NCBI RefSeq assembly: GCF_043290135.1 | Contig: NC_134710.1 | Coordinates: 278,400,776-278,464,775, forward strand | Origin: Rhipicephalus microplus | Taxonomy: Eukaryota; Arthropoda; Arachnida; Ixodida; Ixodidae | Direction: 5' to 3' | Length of the DNA stretch: 64,000 bases | Shown: piece by piece, positions 35,006-44,699 of the stretch | Position numbering within the stretch: position 1 is the first letter of the stretch | Layout of the letters: each line of letters starts with the position of its first letter | Position numbers and translations under genes: made by a program | Notes under the pieces: model-generated | Database searches by the model: none | Told to the model about the DNA's origin: nothing | The model's input: only the letters and a program-made list of their open reading frames with translations

Positions 35006-35143
35006 TGCAGTGCTTGAACTGGTATAGCGCTTTACGGGGAAGAATGTTACGGGAAGAATTTCTTCTTCCCCGTAATGCGCTATACCAGTTCAAGTACGAC
35101 GAACCAACTCGCCCAATTCTCAACACTCGTGGACGGTGCAGTG
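35006..35143. mobile_element. 124-bp inverted-repeat insert with 7-bp target duplication
   Basis: Relative to RTE-1, 124 extra bases (35013-35136) sit between two copies of 'tgcagtg' (35006-35012, 35137-35143). The insert begins with a 32-bp arm (35013-35044) whose inverted partner is 35063-35094, with one mismatch and an 18-base loop. A 42-base single-copy tail follows. The family is unknown to me. Confidence 0.75.
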
Positions 35144-35223
35144 GCCATAGAATAATACGTCTCGAATTCGACTTGACTCGAAGAAGGAACGACAGAAACT
35201 GATACGCGAAAAGCCAATCAACG

Positions 35224-35490
35224 AGCTAGCACTGGGAGCCCCGCCGCGGTGGTCTAGTGGCTAAGGTACTCGGCTGCTGACCCGCAGGGCGCGGGTTCGA
35301 ATCCCGGCTGCGGCGGCTGCATTTCCGATAGAGGCGGAAATGTTGTAGGCCCGTGTGCTCAGATTTGGGTGCACGTTAAAGAACCCCAGGTGGTCTAAAT
35401 TTCCGGAGCCCTCCACTACGGCGTCTCTCATAATCATATAGTGGTTTTGGGACGTTAAACCCCACATATCAATCAAGCTAGCACTGGGAG
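35224..35490 (+). mobile_element. Ruka SINE inserted in RTE-2, 15-bp target duplication
   Basis: The SINE is 35239-35475: 'gccgcggtggtctagtggct' A-box, 'gcgggttcgaatcccggct' B-box, the full body and an 'atcaatca' tail. The target duplication 'agctagcactgggag' (35224-35238 and 35476-35490) is perfect, and RTE-1 has one copy of the site ('gagctagccctgagaggg'). This is the best-preserved Ruka in the window. Confidence 0.96.
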
Positions 35491-37032
35491 GGAAAGTACA
35501 GGAATTTAGAGTCTCACTTCAGAACAGGTACTCAACTTTTATCGAGGAAACCAGCCTTAGCGTTGACACAGCGAGTCATAATCTGACGAGTATCATTGCG
35601 GAGTGCACAGTGGAAGTTGGAGGTACTGTAGTTGGGCAGGACACAGAATCTCATTAAGAAGCGCCAATGCATGAAAGCGTCAAGTACAAGAGACAAAATA
35701 GAGTTGGTACAGCTTTCTAAGTTGATTAATAAGCGTAAGGTATCTGATGTAGGAATGAATAACATGGAGAGAATGGAACAAGCTCTGAAGAATGGAGGCA
35801 GCGTCAAATCAGCGAAGGGAAAACTTTGGACAGGTGAAAATGGGATGTATGCACTGAGAGACAAGAAAGGCAAAATAACTACAAATAAGGATAGCATTGT
35901 TAAATTAACAGTGGAGTTTTACAGAGATCATTACAGTAGCTGAAACAACCACGATCTTCATATAAGAACTAGCGGTAACACAGATGACACCTCACCAGTA
36001 ATAATACAGGAAGTCGGAAAAGCCTTGGACAGCATGCAAAGAGGCAAAGCTGCTGGTGAGGATCAGGTAACATCAGATCTGCTGAAATATGGAAGACATA
36101 TTGTGTTCGAAAAACTAGCGTGCCTGTTTGCGAGGTGTCTCCTGATGGGAAGAGTACCAAAATGTTCGAATGTTGGAAGAATGCTAACATCATCTTAATA
36201 CATAAGAAAGGAGATAACAAGGACTTGAAGAAATACAGGCCGATCAGCTTGCTCTCCATAGTATACAAGCTATTTACAAAGGTCATTGCTAACAGAATAA
36301 AGACAACACTAAAATTCAATCAACCAAAGGAACAAGCAGGATTTCGAACAGGCTACTCAACTATCAACCACATTCACGCTATCAATAGGTAATAAAGAAA
36401 TGCTCAGAATATCGACAACCACTATACATAGCCTTCATAGATTACGAGAAGGTGTTTGATTCAGCAGAAATATAAGCAGTCATGCAGACAATGCGGAATG
36501 AGGACGTCGACGAAGCATGTATAAACATCCTGGAATAAACTTCTACAGGGGATCAACTGCTACCATGGTGCTTAATAAAAAAGCAACAGAATATCAACCA
36601 AGAAGGATGTAAGGCAGGGGGACACAATCTCCCCAATGCTATTTACCGCGTGCTGTCTATGCAGAGGAGGTTTTCAGAGGCCTAGAATTGGAACAGTTAG
36701 GTAAAAGAGTTAATGCAGAATACCTAGTAACCTGCACTTTGCTGATGATATTGCATTGGTGTTTAACTCAGGGGACGAATCGCAACTCATGATTGCGCAG
36801 TTAGACAAAGAGAGCAGGAAGGTAGGTCCTAAAATTAATGTGCAGAAACCAAAAGTTATGTACAACAACCTCGGAAGAGAGCAGCGTTTCGAGATAGGTA
36901 ATAATGCACTTGATCGTTGTAAAAGACTGTGTACACTTAGGACAGACAATAACCGCGGAGCCAAACCACGAGATTGAGGTAACTAGAAGAATAAGATTGC
37001 GGTGGAGCACATTTGGCAAGCACTCTCAAATC

Positions 37033-38420
37033 ATGACAGGTAGAGAGAGAGAGAGAGAGATAAATAGAGAGGAAAGGCAGGGAGGTTAACCAAGCTTGGC
37101 TCGGTTGGCTACCCTACACTTGGGGTGGGGGAAAAGGGGAATAATAGAACGAAAAGAGACAGAAAAGAAGAGGAGTAAGAAAGAGAAGCATAAATAGTCA
37201 GCTCGAAACTACACAGCACGGCCTCGCACAGTTCTTTCACAAGCGGTCGTGAAGTTTGGTGTTCCTTAAAAAGTACAAGAGGGCTTTCGTGGCTTTGCGC
37301 GTATGGGAAGCCGTTGGCCAAGGTCCCAGGATCTTCTCTTCTGTAAGCGGCCGTGAATCTAGCTGACAGAGCTTGGCTTCCATAATACGTCGTTCGGTCT
37401 GGTATGCCGGGCAATGACATAGAATGTGCTCAAGCGTTTCCTCGCAGGCGCAGATGTTGCATGCCGAAGTGCTCGCCATTACAAGGAGACGAGAGTACGA
37501 ATTCGTAAATGCCACGCCCAACCTCATACGACACAGTAAAGTTTCAGCGCATCGTGGGAACCCGGATGGCAAACGAAGTTGCAAGTTCGGGTCGATCGAA
37601 TACAGGTGCGTGTTGGAGAAACCCTGCGTATTCCATTGTAGGAGAGATATACGGCGAGCAAGTGATTGTAGTAGCCTTGCAGCGTCCGTTCTCAAGAGTG
37701 GTATGGGCGTGCGCTGGTCTTGGTCATGAGCCGATCGAGCAGCTTCACCTGCGCGGTCATTGCCAACGATTCCGCAATGAATCGGCAACCACTGAAATAC
37801 AATATCGTGACCTTCCGCGAGCGCTTCGTGGTAGTCGTGCCTTATCTGATATACTGATTGTTCATGTAGCCCGTGCTGCAGAACAAATCGTAGTGACTGT
37901 AAGGCTGACCTGGAGTCGCAAAAGATGGCCCATTGGTTAGGTTCCTGGTGAAGAATGTACTTTACTGCACCTTGAAGTGCTGCGAGCTCTGCTGCTGTCG
38001 ACGTCGTGGTGTGAGAAAACTTGTACTGAAGCAACACATTTTCAGATGGAACAACCACTGCTCCTGTGGAGCTGTTGGAATTAGTGGAGCCATCGGTGTA
38101 AACATGTATGCGGTCGAAGTACCTTTCGTCCAACAGATGCAAAGTCAGTTGCTTCAGGGCTAGCGTTGACATGCGTGCCTTTTTAAAGATTCCAGGAACT
38201 GATAAGCGCACGTCAGGTTGACGAAGACTCCATGGCGCAGTTGCTGAATGCATGGCAAGTTTGAAGCCAGGCGGTAGTATGTCCTGATGTTTTGTCCCGA
38301 TACCGCAGTACGAAGAATGGGGCCTCCGAGCTGTCAAACACGCTAAATGATGCGACGGTAGCCGTGATAAATGCCGAATGTGCGCTCTCAGCGTCTCGAC
38401 AATGATGTGATGACAGGTAG
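37033..38420 (-). mobile_element. LINE-B 3' end inserted in RTE-2, 11-bp target duplication
   Basis: The insert is 37044-38409 (1366 bp), bracketed by 'atgacaggtag' at 37033-37043 and 38410-38420. RTE-1 has this site once (33616-33626). The minus-strand 3' end is a (GA)n/(TC)n run at 37044-37060 and the 5' side is truncated inside the coding region. Confidence 0.95.
37237..38409 (-). CDS. LINE-B C-terminal RNase H domain and zinc knuckle (5'-truncated)
   Basis: The frame is open from the truncation point at 38409 to the stop at 37237 (about 390 codons). An N-terminal piece typical of the post-reverse-transcriptase region ('TARRPHSSYCGIGTKHQDI') is followed by an RNase H domain with all four acidic positions visible: 'HVYTDGSTN', 'STAAELAALQGAV', 'IFCDSRSALQSL' and 'WLPIHCGIVGNDRAGEAA'. 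Near the C-terminus is 'CNICACEETLEHILCHCPAY', a C-x2-C-x7-H-x4-C zinc motif. No stop or frameshift has accumulated, so the insertion is recent. The copy lacks endonuclease and reverse transcriptase and cannot move by itself. An I/Jockey-type LINE is the likely class. Confidence 0.88.
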   Translation of the reverse strand, partial: HIIVETLRAHIRHLSRLPSHHLACLTARRPHSSYCGIGTKHQDILPPGFKLAMHSATAPWSLRQPDVRLSVPGIFKKARMSTLALKQLTLHLLDERYFDRIHVYTDGSTNSNSSTGAVVVPSENVLLQYKFSHTTTSTAAELAALQGAVKYILHQEPNQWAIFCDSRSALQSLRFVLQHGLHEQSVYQIRHDYHEALAEGHDIVFQWLPIHCGIVGNDRAGEAARSAHDQDQRTPIPLLRTDAARLLQSLARRISLLQWNTQGFSNTHLYSIDPNLQLRLPSGFPRCAETLLCRMRLGVAFTNSYSRLLVMASTSACNICACEETLEHILCHCPAYQTERRIMEAKLCQLDSRPLTEEKILGPWPTASHTRKATKALLYFLRNTKLHDRL

Positions 38421-38915
38421 ATTGCCACTATCCCTTAAGAGGAAGGTATATAACAGTTGCATGTTGCCGATACTCAGCTACGGAGCAGAAACCTGGAGAC
38501 TTAAAAATAGGGTTCAGCTTAAGTTGAGGACGACGCAGCGAGCAATGGAAAGAAAAATGGTAAGTGTAACCTTACGAGACTAGAAGAGAGCAGATTGGAT
38601 TAGGGAACAAACCGGGGTTAATGATATCGTCGTTAAAATCAAGGAGGGTAAATGGACATGGGCCGGGCATGTAGCACGCAGACAGGATAACCGCTGGTCA
38701 TCAAGGGTAACTAACTGGATTCCCAGAGAAGGCAAGCGGGTTAGGGGGAGACAGAAGGTTAGGTGGGCAGATAAGATTAAGAAGTTTGCGGGTATATATT
38801 GGCAGCAGCAAGCACAGAACCAAGTTAAAAGACGGAACATGGAAGAGGCCTTTGTCCTGCAGTGAACTTAGTCAGGCTGATTATGATGATGATGATGATG
38901 ATCATGATGATCATG

Positions 38916-38926
38916 ACGTCTTGGTC
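38916..38926 (+). repeat. Target-site sequence, third copy
   Basis: 'acgtcttggtc' after the RTE-2 tail, continuing directly into LINE-A ('cgcaatactctcg'). Confidence 0.9.
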
Positions 38927-39804
38927 CGCAATACTCTCGTTCCGGTCTCGAACAGCAGGGAATTACCCCAAGAATTATAGTAGATCTTTTTTTGCAATTT
39001 CCTGCCTAAAAATTCGGTAGGTATCCAGTGCTGCTTTCGTAAGCATTTCAATCTTCCACATGTCCTTCTCTGTTTCCTTGACTTTTTTCTTAACCGATGT
39101 TTTCTTTAAGCTTGGTATTCGGCTGTTCTCTCAATACGTGTCTGACAAATTTCAAGTTCGTTTATTTTCCTTAGTGTCAATTAGTGTCAACATTTTTCAT
39201 GTACAGGTAACTGAAAACTTTCCTAGCCCAACTCTCCTTTCCCACATTTCTCAATCGCTCCTCAAATTTTATCTTGCTGCTAGCTTCCCTACGCTTGAAC
39301 GATGTACATCCCACGTCACCCGGTACCCCCTGATTGGGAGTATTCCCGTGTGCTCCCAAAGCAAGTCTACATATGCCACGTTGTTTATTTCTAATATTCC
39401 TGGAACGTCTGATCTCATGCACAAGACCGCATTACCAAACGTCGAACCCGGGACTATGAACCGTTTATAAATCCCTCTCAAAATGTCATACATATTGAAG
39501 TTCCACAGTGCCCTATTTTGCATTACAGCTGCATTCCTGTTACCCTTATATAGTCATTATATATACGTATACTTTGTGCTCCCTTAGGTACTCTTACCCG
39601 TTATTTATTCATGCACCAAAATATTTGTATTTATCGACTATTTCTAGCGTGACTTCCTGTATCTTATGCTGACTGCCTTCGTTATCATTAAAACATGATT
39701 GGTGATTTTTCCACACTGAATTTCAAGTTCAACCTATCTTCCTCATTATAGCAGTTGCCTACCAATCCCTGCAGATCTCCCTTGTTGTCGGCTATTTATA
39801 CTAT
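38927..39804 (-). mobile_element. LINE-A copy 2, 5' part
   Basis: Continues the split LINE-A. Minus frames give 'LGAHGNTPNQGVPGDVGCTS' and 'KESWARKVFSYLYMKNVDTN' (39422-39177), homologous to copy 1 at 26131-26718, and further up the region corresponding to the 'YADD' area. It stops at ~39804, where similarity to copy 1 (26890) ends. Decayed by frameshifts. Confidence 0.85.
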
Positions 39805-40506
39805 TAGCCCCGAGAACGAACACTAACATTGCTGTGATCGCGGTGATGTGACGTCACGGCAAGGACTCGCCTGCTTCGCCGGCGCTTGTTGTCTTTCACT
39901 GCGCCCACCATGTGCACGCTCTTTAGCGATACGCTGTGATTACTCTTCAATTTCAGGACGCAAATTGCTCAAGATACAAAATGCGAAATTGCACAACTAT
40001 TGCAAGTTTTTGAAGCTGTAGGAAGTTTTCATAATTTAACTTTGGATAGGCAGACTACCGTCCAAACGAAACATTTACTGTGAAAATAGTGATACAGGAG
40101 AAGACGTTCATTGTTTTTAGTGCCTACACCATGAAATGGGTGCTAAGCAAATATTCTAACTGGTATTAACGTGATTACAACTAGGCATAGACTCCGGGAT
40201 AAGAACATGTCTGCGCCAAAGTATCAGAAATAAAATTGGGACGTTTTCAATTCAATAAATACATTACGCTTTACTGTGCAAGTTATGCGTGCATCTGGGA
40301 ATAATATAAATGATTTGACAGAACTGTACTTGCTCCAGCAGGACACAATACATGAATATGAGGGTCATAAGCCCTCACTTAACATATTCTTAAAATTAAC
40401 AAAACAATACTTCCGCACACACATGGTTTAGGAAATAATGAGACATTTTTCGTTTACTGAGATCATATGTACAGGTTTGTTCTCAACAGTCGCCAAAGAT
40501 TATGTA
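39805..40506. other. No supported gene
   Basis: Contains a CRE-like 'tgacgtca' near 39849 and a GC-rich patch at 39830-39920, but no frame with a domain. It may be host sequence, because it continues on the other side of the LTR element at 46179. Confidence 0.45.
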
Positions 40507-40615
40507 GTCGCTGCCACACAGGTCCCGTTAATTAGGGAGGCGATCGCCGGGCTAATTCCAAGGGCCGAAGTATCGGCCCCCCGAAACGCACCACGAAAGC
40601 GTGGACAATTTCAAA

Positions 40616-40653
40616 GTGGTCCTTTTTGGCGCGCCAGCGCCAAAAAGGACCAC
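40616..40653. repeat. Hairpin in left LTR, 17-bp perfect arms
   Basis: 'gtggtcctttttggcgc' (40616-40632) and its exact complement (40637-40653) flank the loop GCCA. The right LTR has only the first arm, followed directly by 'gacgccggct'. Confidence 0.95.
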
Positions 40654-41301
40654 GCCGGCTGTGGCCCAAAGAACAAGTCAGAGCCGAGAGTTGATAAACA
40701 AAACAAATATTATATTCTCAAAAATGACAGATCGAAAACAATACACAAGAATGCACATTCCACAATAGTTACATACAATACGTCACCAATCAAACAACGT
40801 ACTACACAGTACAATCAGCCACACTCAAAACAACGGGCACAAACAACGATACGCACTACAATGCTGTTGCATGCATTGAACAACCAAGACACTTAAAGAC
40901 TAAAGAGATAGAAAACCTATCCAGTCCAAAGTTCTTGGAACAAAAGTCTGGATGATACTCTTCCGAAAATCACTCACTCAAAGTCCAGCGTTGTTGTCGT
41001 TCCGCGCCCTCGAAGTTTCTCTTCCAGGAAACCTCGCGTCTTCAATTGGCCACTCTCCAAGCTTCAAACTTCTTCGCCCGAACACGTCGGCTTCACACAC
41101 GCAGCTGTCGCCACGCGTCTTCGCTCGATAGCGGTAAACACACACTCTTGCCTGTAGCTCGAGTCGTCACCCCTCAGGTGGAAATCGTCTTCTTCTCCCG
41201 CTTCGTCTCTACGGACAAAACCTTCGCCGACTACACGGCGGTATACCCTACGCGCTCTGGCGCTAACTTCCGTCTTCTCCTGATCTCTCATCTCCGCTGC
41301 T

Positions 41302-41312
41302 CGCTTAAATAC
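41302..41312 (-). promoter_or_regulatory. TATA-like box in 3' LTR
   Basis: On the minus strand 'ggtatttaagcg' lies mid-LTR, with the same sequence in the right LTR at ~45480-45490. That copy would act as the 5' LTR promoter driving gag. Inferred from motif only. Confidence 0.4.
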
Positions 41313-41996
41313 CTTCCGCGCGACATTTCAGAAGGTTCTCGTCATTTCGTCGGCGCGATACGCAACGAAGGCTGGGGAGAGGCGCGAGACTGCACGAGGG
41401 CCGTCCCCGACCGATGACTCAACCCGGCCGAACAGGGTGGTGGTAGTGGTTACAATGAAGAAGAAAAAGGCACCTAATTTCTGTCTGCCTTCAGGCGACA
41501 CGGCGCAGTGCCTTATAGGGGTGGGGGGAAGGAGGGATAAAAAGAATAGAAGGAAAATAGAAGCAGAAGAAGACAGCCAACGAGAGGAAAAAGAAGGAGA
41601 TAGGAAAGTGGGGATCCGGTCGAAGCAGTCCAAGGGCGGGGTGCCACAATGCGAGAGCTGCACGGCGTCAGGAGACCGCGGAGGTCGAACCAGTCGGCGG
41701 GAGCTACGCTGAAGTCGGAGATCGCGAGGGCACAACCGTCCAGCTTGAAATCCTGCGAGTGAATCCCCGGCCGAACACGCCCCTTTCCTTCTAGAACGTT
41801 CCAGTGCTTGCCCGGCCGCCGCTGTGGGGTGAGGAGGTTCATCGGCGAAGCCACGCTTCCGAGGGGAGAGCGTCGCGCGCCCGGGGAGCCTTTAGATGTT
41901 TGTTTTCTTTTTTTTCCGTTGACCTCGCGGCGTCATTCCGGCGCGTTATCGCAAGAATTTGGCGGCGCGCCCATTTTGAGCGCTCGTTCTGTGACA

Positions 41997-42010
41997 CTGC
42001 CCCCCACTTT
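41997..42010 (-). promoter_or_regulatory. Polypurine tract
   Basis: The minus strand reads 'aaagtggggggcag' directly before the 3' LTR (TGTCAC..), the expected place and composition for the plus-strand primer of an LTR retrotransposon. Confidence 0.8.
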
Positions 42011-42652
42011 AGGAATATTATTTCATAATATTCAAAACCACACAGACGAGCGCGAACAGTCCCCACACACTCAAAGACTGTAACATAGTCCGTCGCTCAT
42101 AACACGTCACATTCACAATAGTTCACTCAATACAATTGTACATTGTAATTCAATTACACAACACATGAAATATAACCACAGGCACATGAGTACAACACTC
42201 CACCACACATTCCCAACAATACAAATGTACAAAGTTCTTTCATTACAACAATTATACAACACTACACGTCACATCATCGCACAGAACACTTTGACTCGCT
42301 CGACATACACTTGAGACACAGGATAACAAGAACATTAACACAACATGTCACTCAGCTCGGCCAAACACATTCTGATTCCACCTCAGCACCTATCCTGTGT
42401 ATTTCGAGCTGCGCTTGCGTCCTTTCTTGCGGTGCTCGCTCGATCCCTTCTTGTTTTCCTTGTTCTTTTTCGGCGAGCCTTTTCCAACGACGCTATCTGA
42501 GGCAGCGTCTCAGCCATCGCTGTCACTTCCGACCCTGCTAACGGGTCATGACGTTCGACGGGTCCTGTCTGTTTATTTACCAGCTTGTTCATGTCTCTAC
42601 ATTTGGCCCGGCTGGCCGACTCCGTCACCTTTACACTGCCGGTTGGTTGAGG
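42011..42652 (-). other. Element 3' region; basic ORF at 42383-42628
   Basis: Between gag-protease and the polypurine tract. The 81-codon minus frame 42628-42383 is very Lys/Arg-rich toward its C-terminus ('KARRKRTRKTRRDRASTARK') and may be the residual C-terminal end of a deleted pol. The rest is AT-rich with many 'caca' repeats and no frame. Confidence 0.45.
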
Positions 42653-44497
42653 TCATGCCGACGTAAGTCCAGCTGCCCGGCCCGTGAACTTATTCGACAC
42701 GATCGTCTTCTCCTTCGCTGTATCTTGCGCCGCGGCTTCACCTTGGGCTCTAGTGAGATCCGTCACGGGATGCTCCTCCACTGTGTCTCGCGGTCGCTGG
42801 GTTGGCGAGGGCTCTATCTTAGGGTCTTCTCCCAAACATTCCTGATCATTCGGTCCTCGCGCCCCGTCGATGTTTCCGATGACAAGGTCGTACAGGGGGG
42901 TCGTCATGCATAAAGCAGTAACCTTCCCGCTGAAGTACGGGGTTTCAACCTCAATTTTTGCTTCGGGAAGCATCCGAACTGTACGGTCAATTAGGCAAAC
43001 CGGTTTCGTTTTGCCTGTTAGTTCACTTTCCCGTACCAAATTTCTCCGCACGATAACAATGGAGCTGCCGGTATCTCTTAACACCGTAATCTTTTTGTCT
43101 GCAACTTTTCCAGGCAGCGTTGGCATTCCCTTCGTAACACCGGTTGGCTGTTTTGTCATTAAAGCACCCACAATAGGAATTTTCTCCCCATTTTTCAACT
43201 CTACGAATCCATCGGTGACGGCATTATTATCAGATTTCGGTGCCGCTTGCACACAAGATACCTGGTGAGTTTGACTCGCTCCGTTTCGATATGCGTCTGC
43301 TTTGTGCCCAGTCTGACCACACTTAAAACATTTTACTGCCGTAGGGCTCGTAAAGATCGTTCGACAGTTTTTCGCACGATGACCCACTCGGTTGCACAGA
43401 AAACATCGCGGAATGCTCTCTGGTGCACGCTTCTTTTCTTCGGGAGCCAATTTCTTCGCATCATCGGGACAATCCTTCTTGACCTTGGCCAAATTAGTTC
43501 CACCTTGCGCTTCCAAGAATTGATCAGCCAATTCAAGCATTCCATCAAGTGACTCAGCCTTCCTCTCTTTCAAGTACAGCGACAGGCTTGGGTGGCAACT
43601 AGTAAGAAATTGTTCTCTAATTAGGAGCTCTCTAAGTTCATCGTACTCCTGCGCTGTCCCTGAAAGTTCAATCCATCTGTCGAAATAATGGCAAAGTCGG
43701 GCGGCATACTGCGTAGCCGTTTCACCATCAGCTGGCTTTCCTGTCCGAAATCTGTCCCGGAATCCTTCCACAGTAAATCTAAATCGCTTCAGTAAAGCTG
43801 TTTTCACCTTTGCATAGTTGGCTGCATCGGTCGGCGTCAGCCTACCGTACACACTGAGCGCTTCACCACTCAAGCAAGTACTCAAAGCAGTTGCCCATTG
43901 ATGTTCCGGCCAATTCTGGCTCCTCGCAATCGTCTCAAATTGGTGAAGGTACGCGTCAAGGTCGTCCTTCCTTTCATCAAACGCCACGAGCAGCTTGCTT
44001 GGGTTCAAGCGGAAGCCGTGGTCCTCCCGTTCGCTGCTTTCAACTCTAGCTTGGACCGGAGTTTCACTTCGCTGTTGCAAACGGAGTCGCTCGAGTTCTA
44101 TATCGTGCTGTCGCTGCCGTTCCCTTTCCTCTCTTTCTTCTTTCGCCCTTTCAGCTGCCAGTCTTTCTTTCTCCAGCTCCAACTTCAATTGCAGCTCTCT
44201 TTCTTCTTTCGCCCTTTCAGCGGCCAGCCTTTCTCTCTCCAACTCAGCTGCTTTTTCTTCCTTGGCCCTCTCAGCTGCCAACCTCTCTCGCTCCAACTCA
44301 GCTGCTTTTTCTTCCTTGGCTCTCTCAGCTGCCAACCTCTCTCGCTTCAACTCAGCTGCTTTTTCTTCCTTGGCTCTCTCAGCTGCCAACCTCTCTCTCT
44401 ACACCGCCTCTTTCTCCTTCTGGCTTACCCACTTCCGTAGTTCAGCGCCAGAAAGACCCATCTTCTCACCAAGAGCTACTAACTTTTCTAGATCCAT
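42653..44497 (-). pseudogene. gag-protease polyprotein with one internal stop
   Basis: The ATG at 44495-44497 opens 32 codons (MDLEKLVALGEKMGLSGAEL..), then TAG at 44399-44401, and after that the frame is open for 582 codons to 42653. Domains in order: a charged coiled-coil of tandem 18-residue units ('LAAERAKEEKAAELERER'); a gag-like helical domain ('LDAYLHQFETIARSQNWPEH' to 'LADQFLEA'); two CCHC knuckles ('CFLCNRVGHRAKNC', then 'CFKCGQTGHKADAY', the second missing its last Cys); and a retroviral-type aspartic protease with 'VLRDTGSS' and the loop 'LYDLVIGNIDG'. It ends in a linker containing 'TDLTRAQGEAAA', of the kind that precedes reverse transcriptase in related elements, but no reverse transcriptase follows. 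A single stop suggests recent loss. Confidence 0.92.
44215..44398 (-). repeat. 54-bp tandem repeats coding the gag coiled-coil
   Basis: Three complete units and a partial unit of 54 bp encode 18-residue Glu/Lys/Arg/Ala-rich repeats with heptad-like spacing. The units are almost identical at the DNA level, so copy number probably varies among copies of the element. Confidence 0.85.
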
Positions 44498-44679
44498 TTT
44501 CTCTCGCAAATAAAACCTTGCCGCGTGTAAAAGCTATCTGCCTAAATCACTCTGTCGGAACACTCCCCTGCGCTCGTTAACGAGAACACTGAACAACAAA
44601 CAAAATCGTTTCGATACCACTATCAACAACTCGAGGCTCTTTCTTACTACTTTGGACACACTGTGCACCAAAAGGTCCT

Positions 44680-44692
44680 GTCGCGGACGCCA
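44680..44692 (-). promoter_or_regulatory. Putative primer-binding site
   Basis: On the minus strand, seven bases after the 5' LTR, the sequence TGGCGTCCGCGACAGGACC begins with the TGG expected to pair with a tRNA 3' CCA. The priming tRNA is not identified. Confidence 0.55.
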
Positions 44693-44699
44693 GATTAAT

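Larger units (their letters stand above)
34200..38866 (+). pseudogene. RTE-2 endonuclease-reverse transcriptase, heavily decayed
   Basis: The endonuclease N-terminus is readable to 34457 ('GGKWDIIGVSEVRRTYEAYT'). Further on, the catalytic GDFN has become 'GHFNAK' and stops are frequent. Linker pieces (35632-35943), reverse transcriptase pieces (36120-36392 '[20 protein letters not shown]'; 36756-36977) and C-terminal pieces (38411-38866 'KWTWAGHVARRQDNRWSSRV') are in changing frames. Motif order matches RTE-1 throughout. It certainly makes no active protein. Confidence 0.88.
34116..38915 (+). mobile_element. RTE-2: longer, older RTE-clade LINE with three later insertions
   Basis: It includes 5' sequence missing from RTE-1 (34116-34345, leading into 'WNLNLATFNARTLSSEGSLA', the start of the endonuclease). 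It runs, with interruptions at 35013-35136, 35239-35475 and 37044-38409, to a (GAT)n-type tail at 38880-38915. The host LINE sequence resumes after the third copy of the 11-bp target. Confidence 0.88.
40512..41996 (-). repeat. 3' LTR (left)
   Basis: 1485 bp. Starts 'tgccacacaggtcccg' and ends 'cgctcgttctgtgaca' on the plus strand. Differences from the right LTR run at ~2-3% over the ~600 bases I compared. It carries an extra inverted copy of 'ggtcctttttggcgc' near 40637 that the right LTR lacks. The several short frames in the LTR appear in both copies and have no domain. Confidence 0.93.

Noticed and set aside
41046..41854. ORFs of 90-135 codons found in both LTRs of the gypsy-like element (also 45223-46233)
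   Set aside because: They occur at the same place in both LTRs on both strands, have no domain, and are explained by GC-rich LTR sequence.
43898..44513. Plus-strand ORFs of 172-180 codons rich in Ser/Leu/Phe
   Set aside because: They are the antisense shadow of the Glu/Lys/Arg-rich gag coiled-coil repeat.
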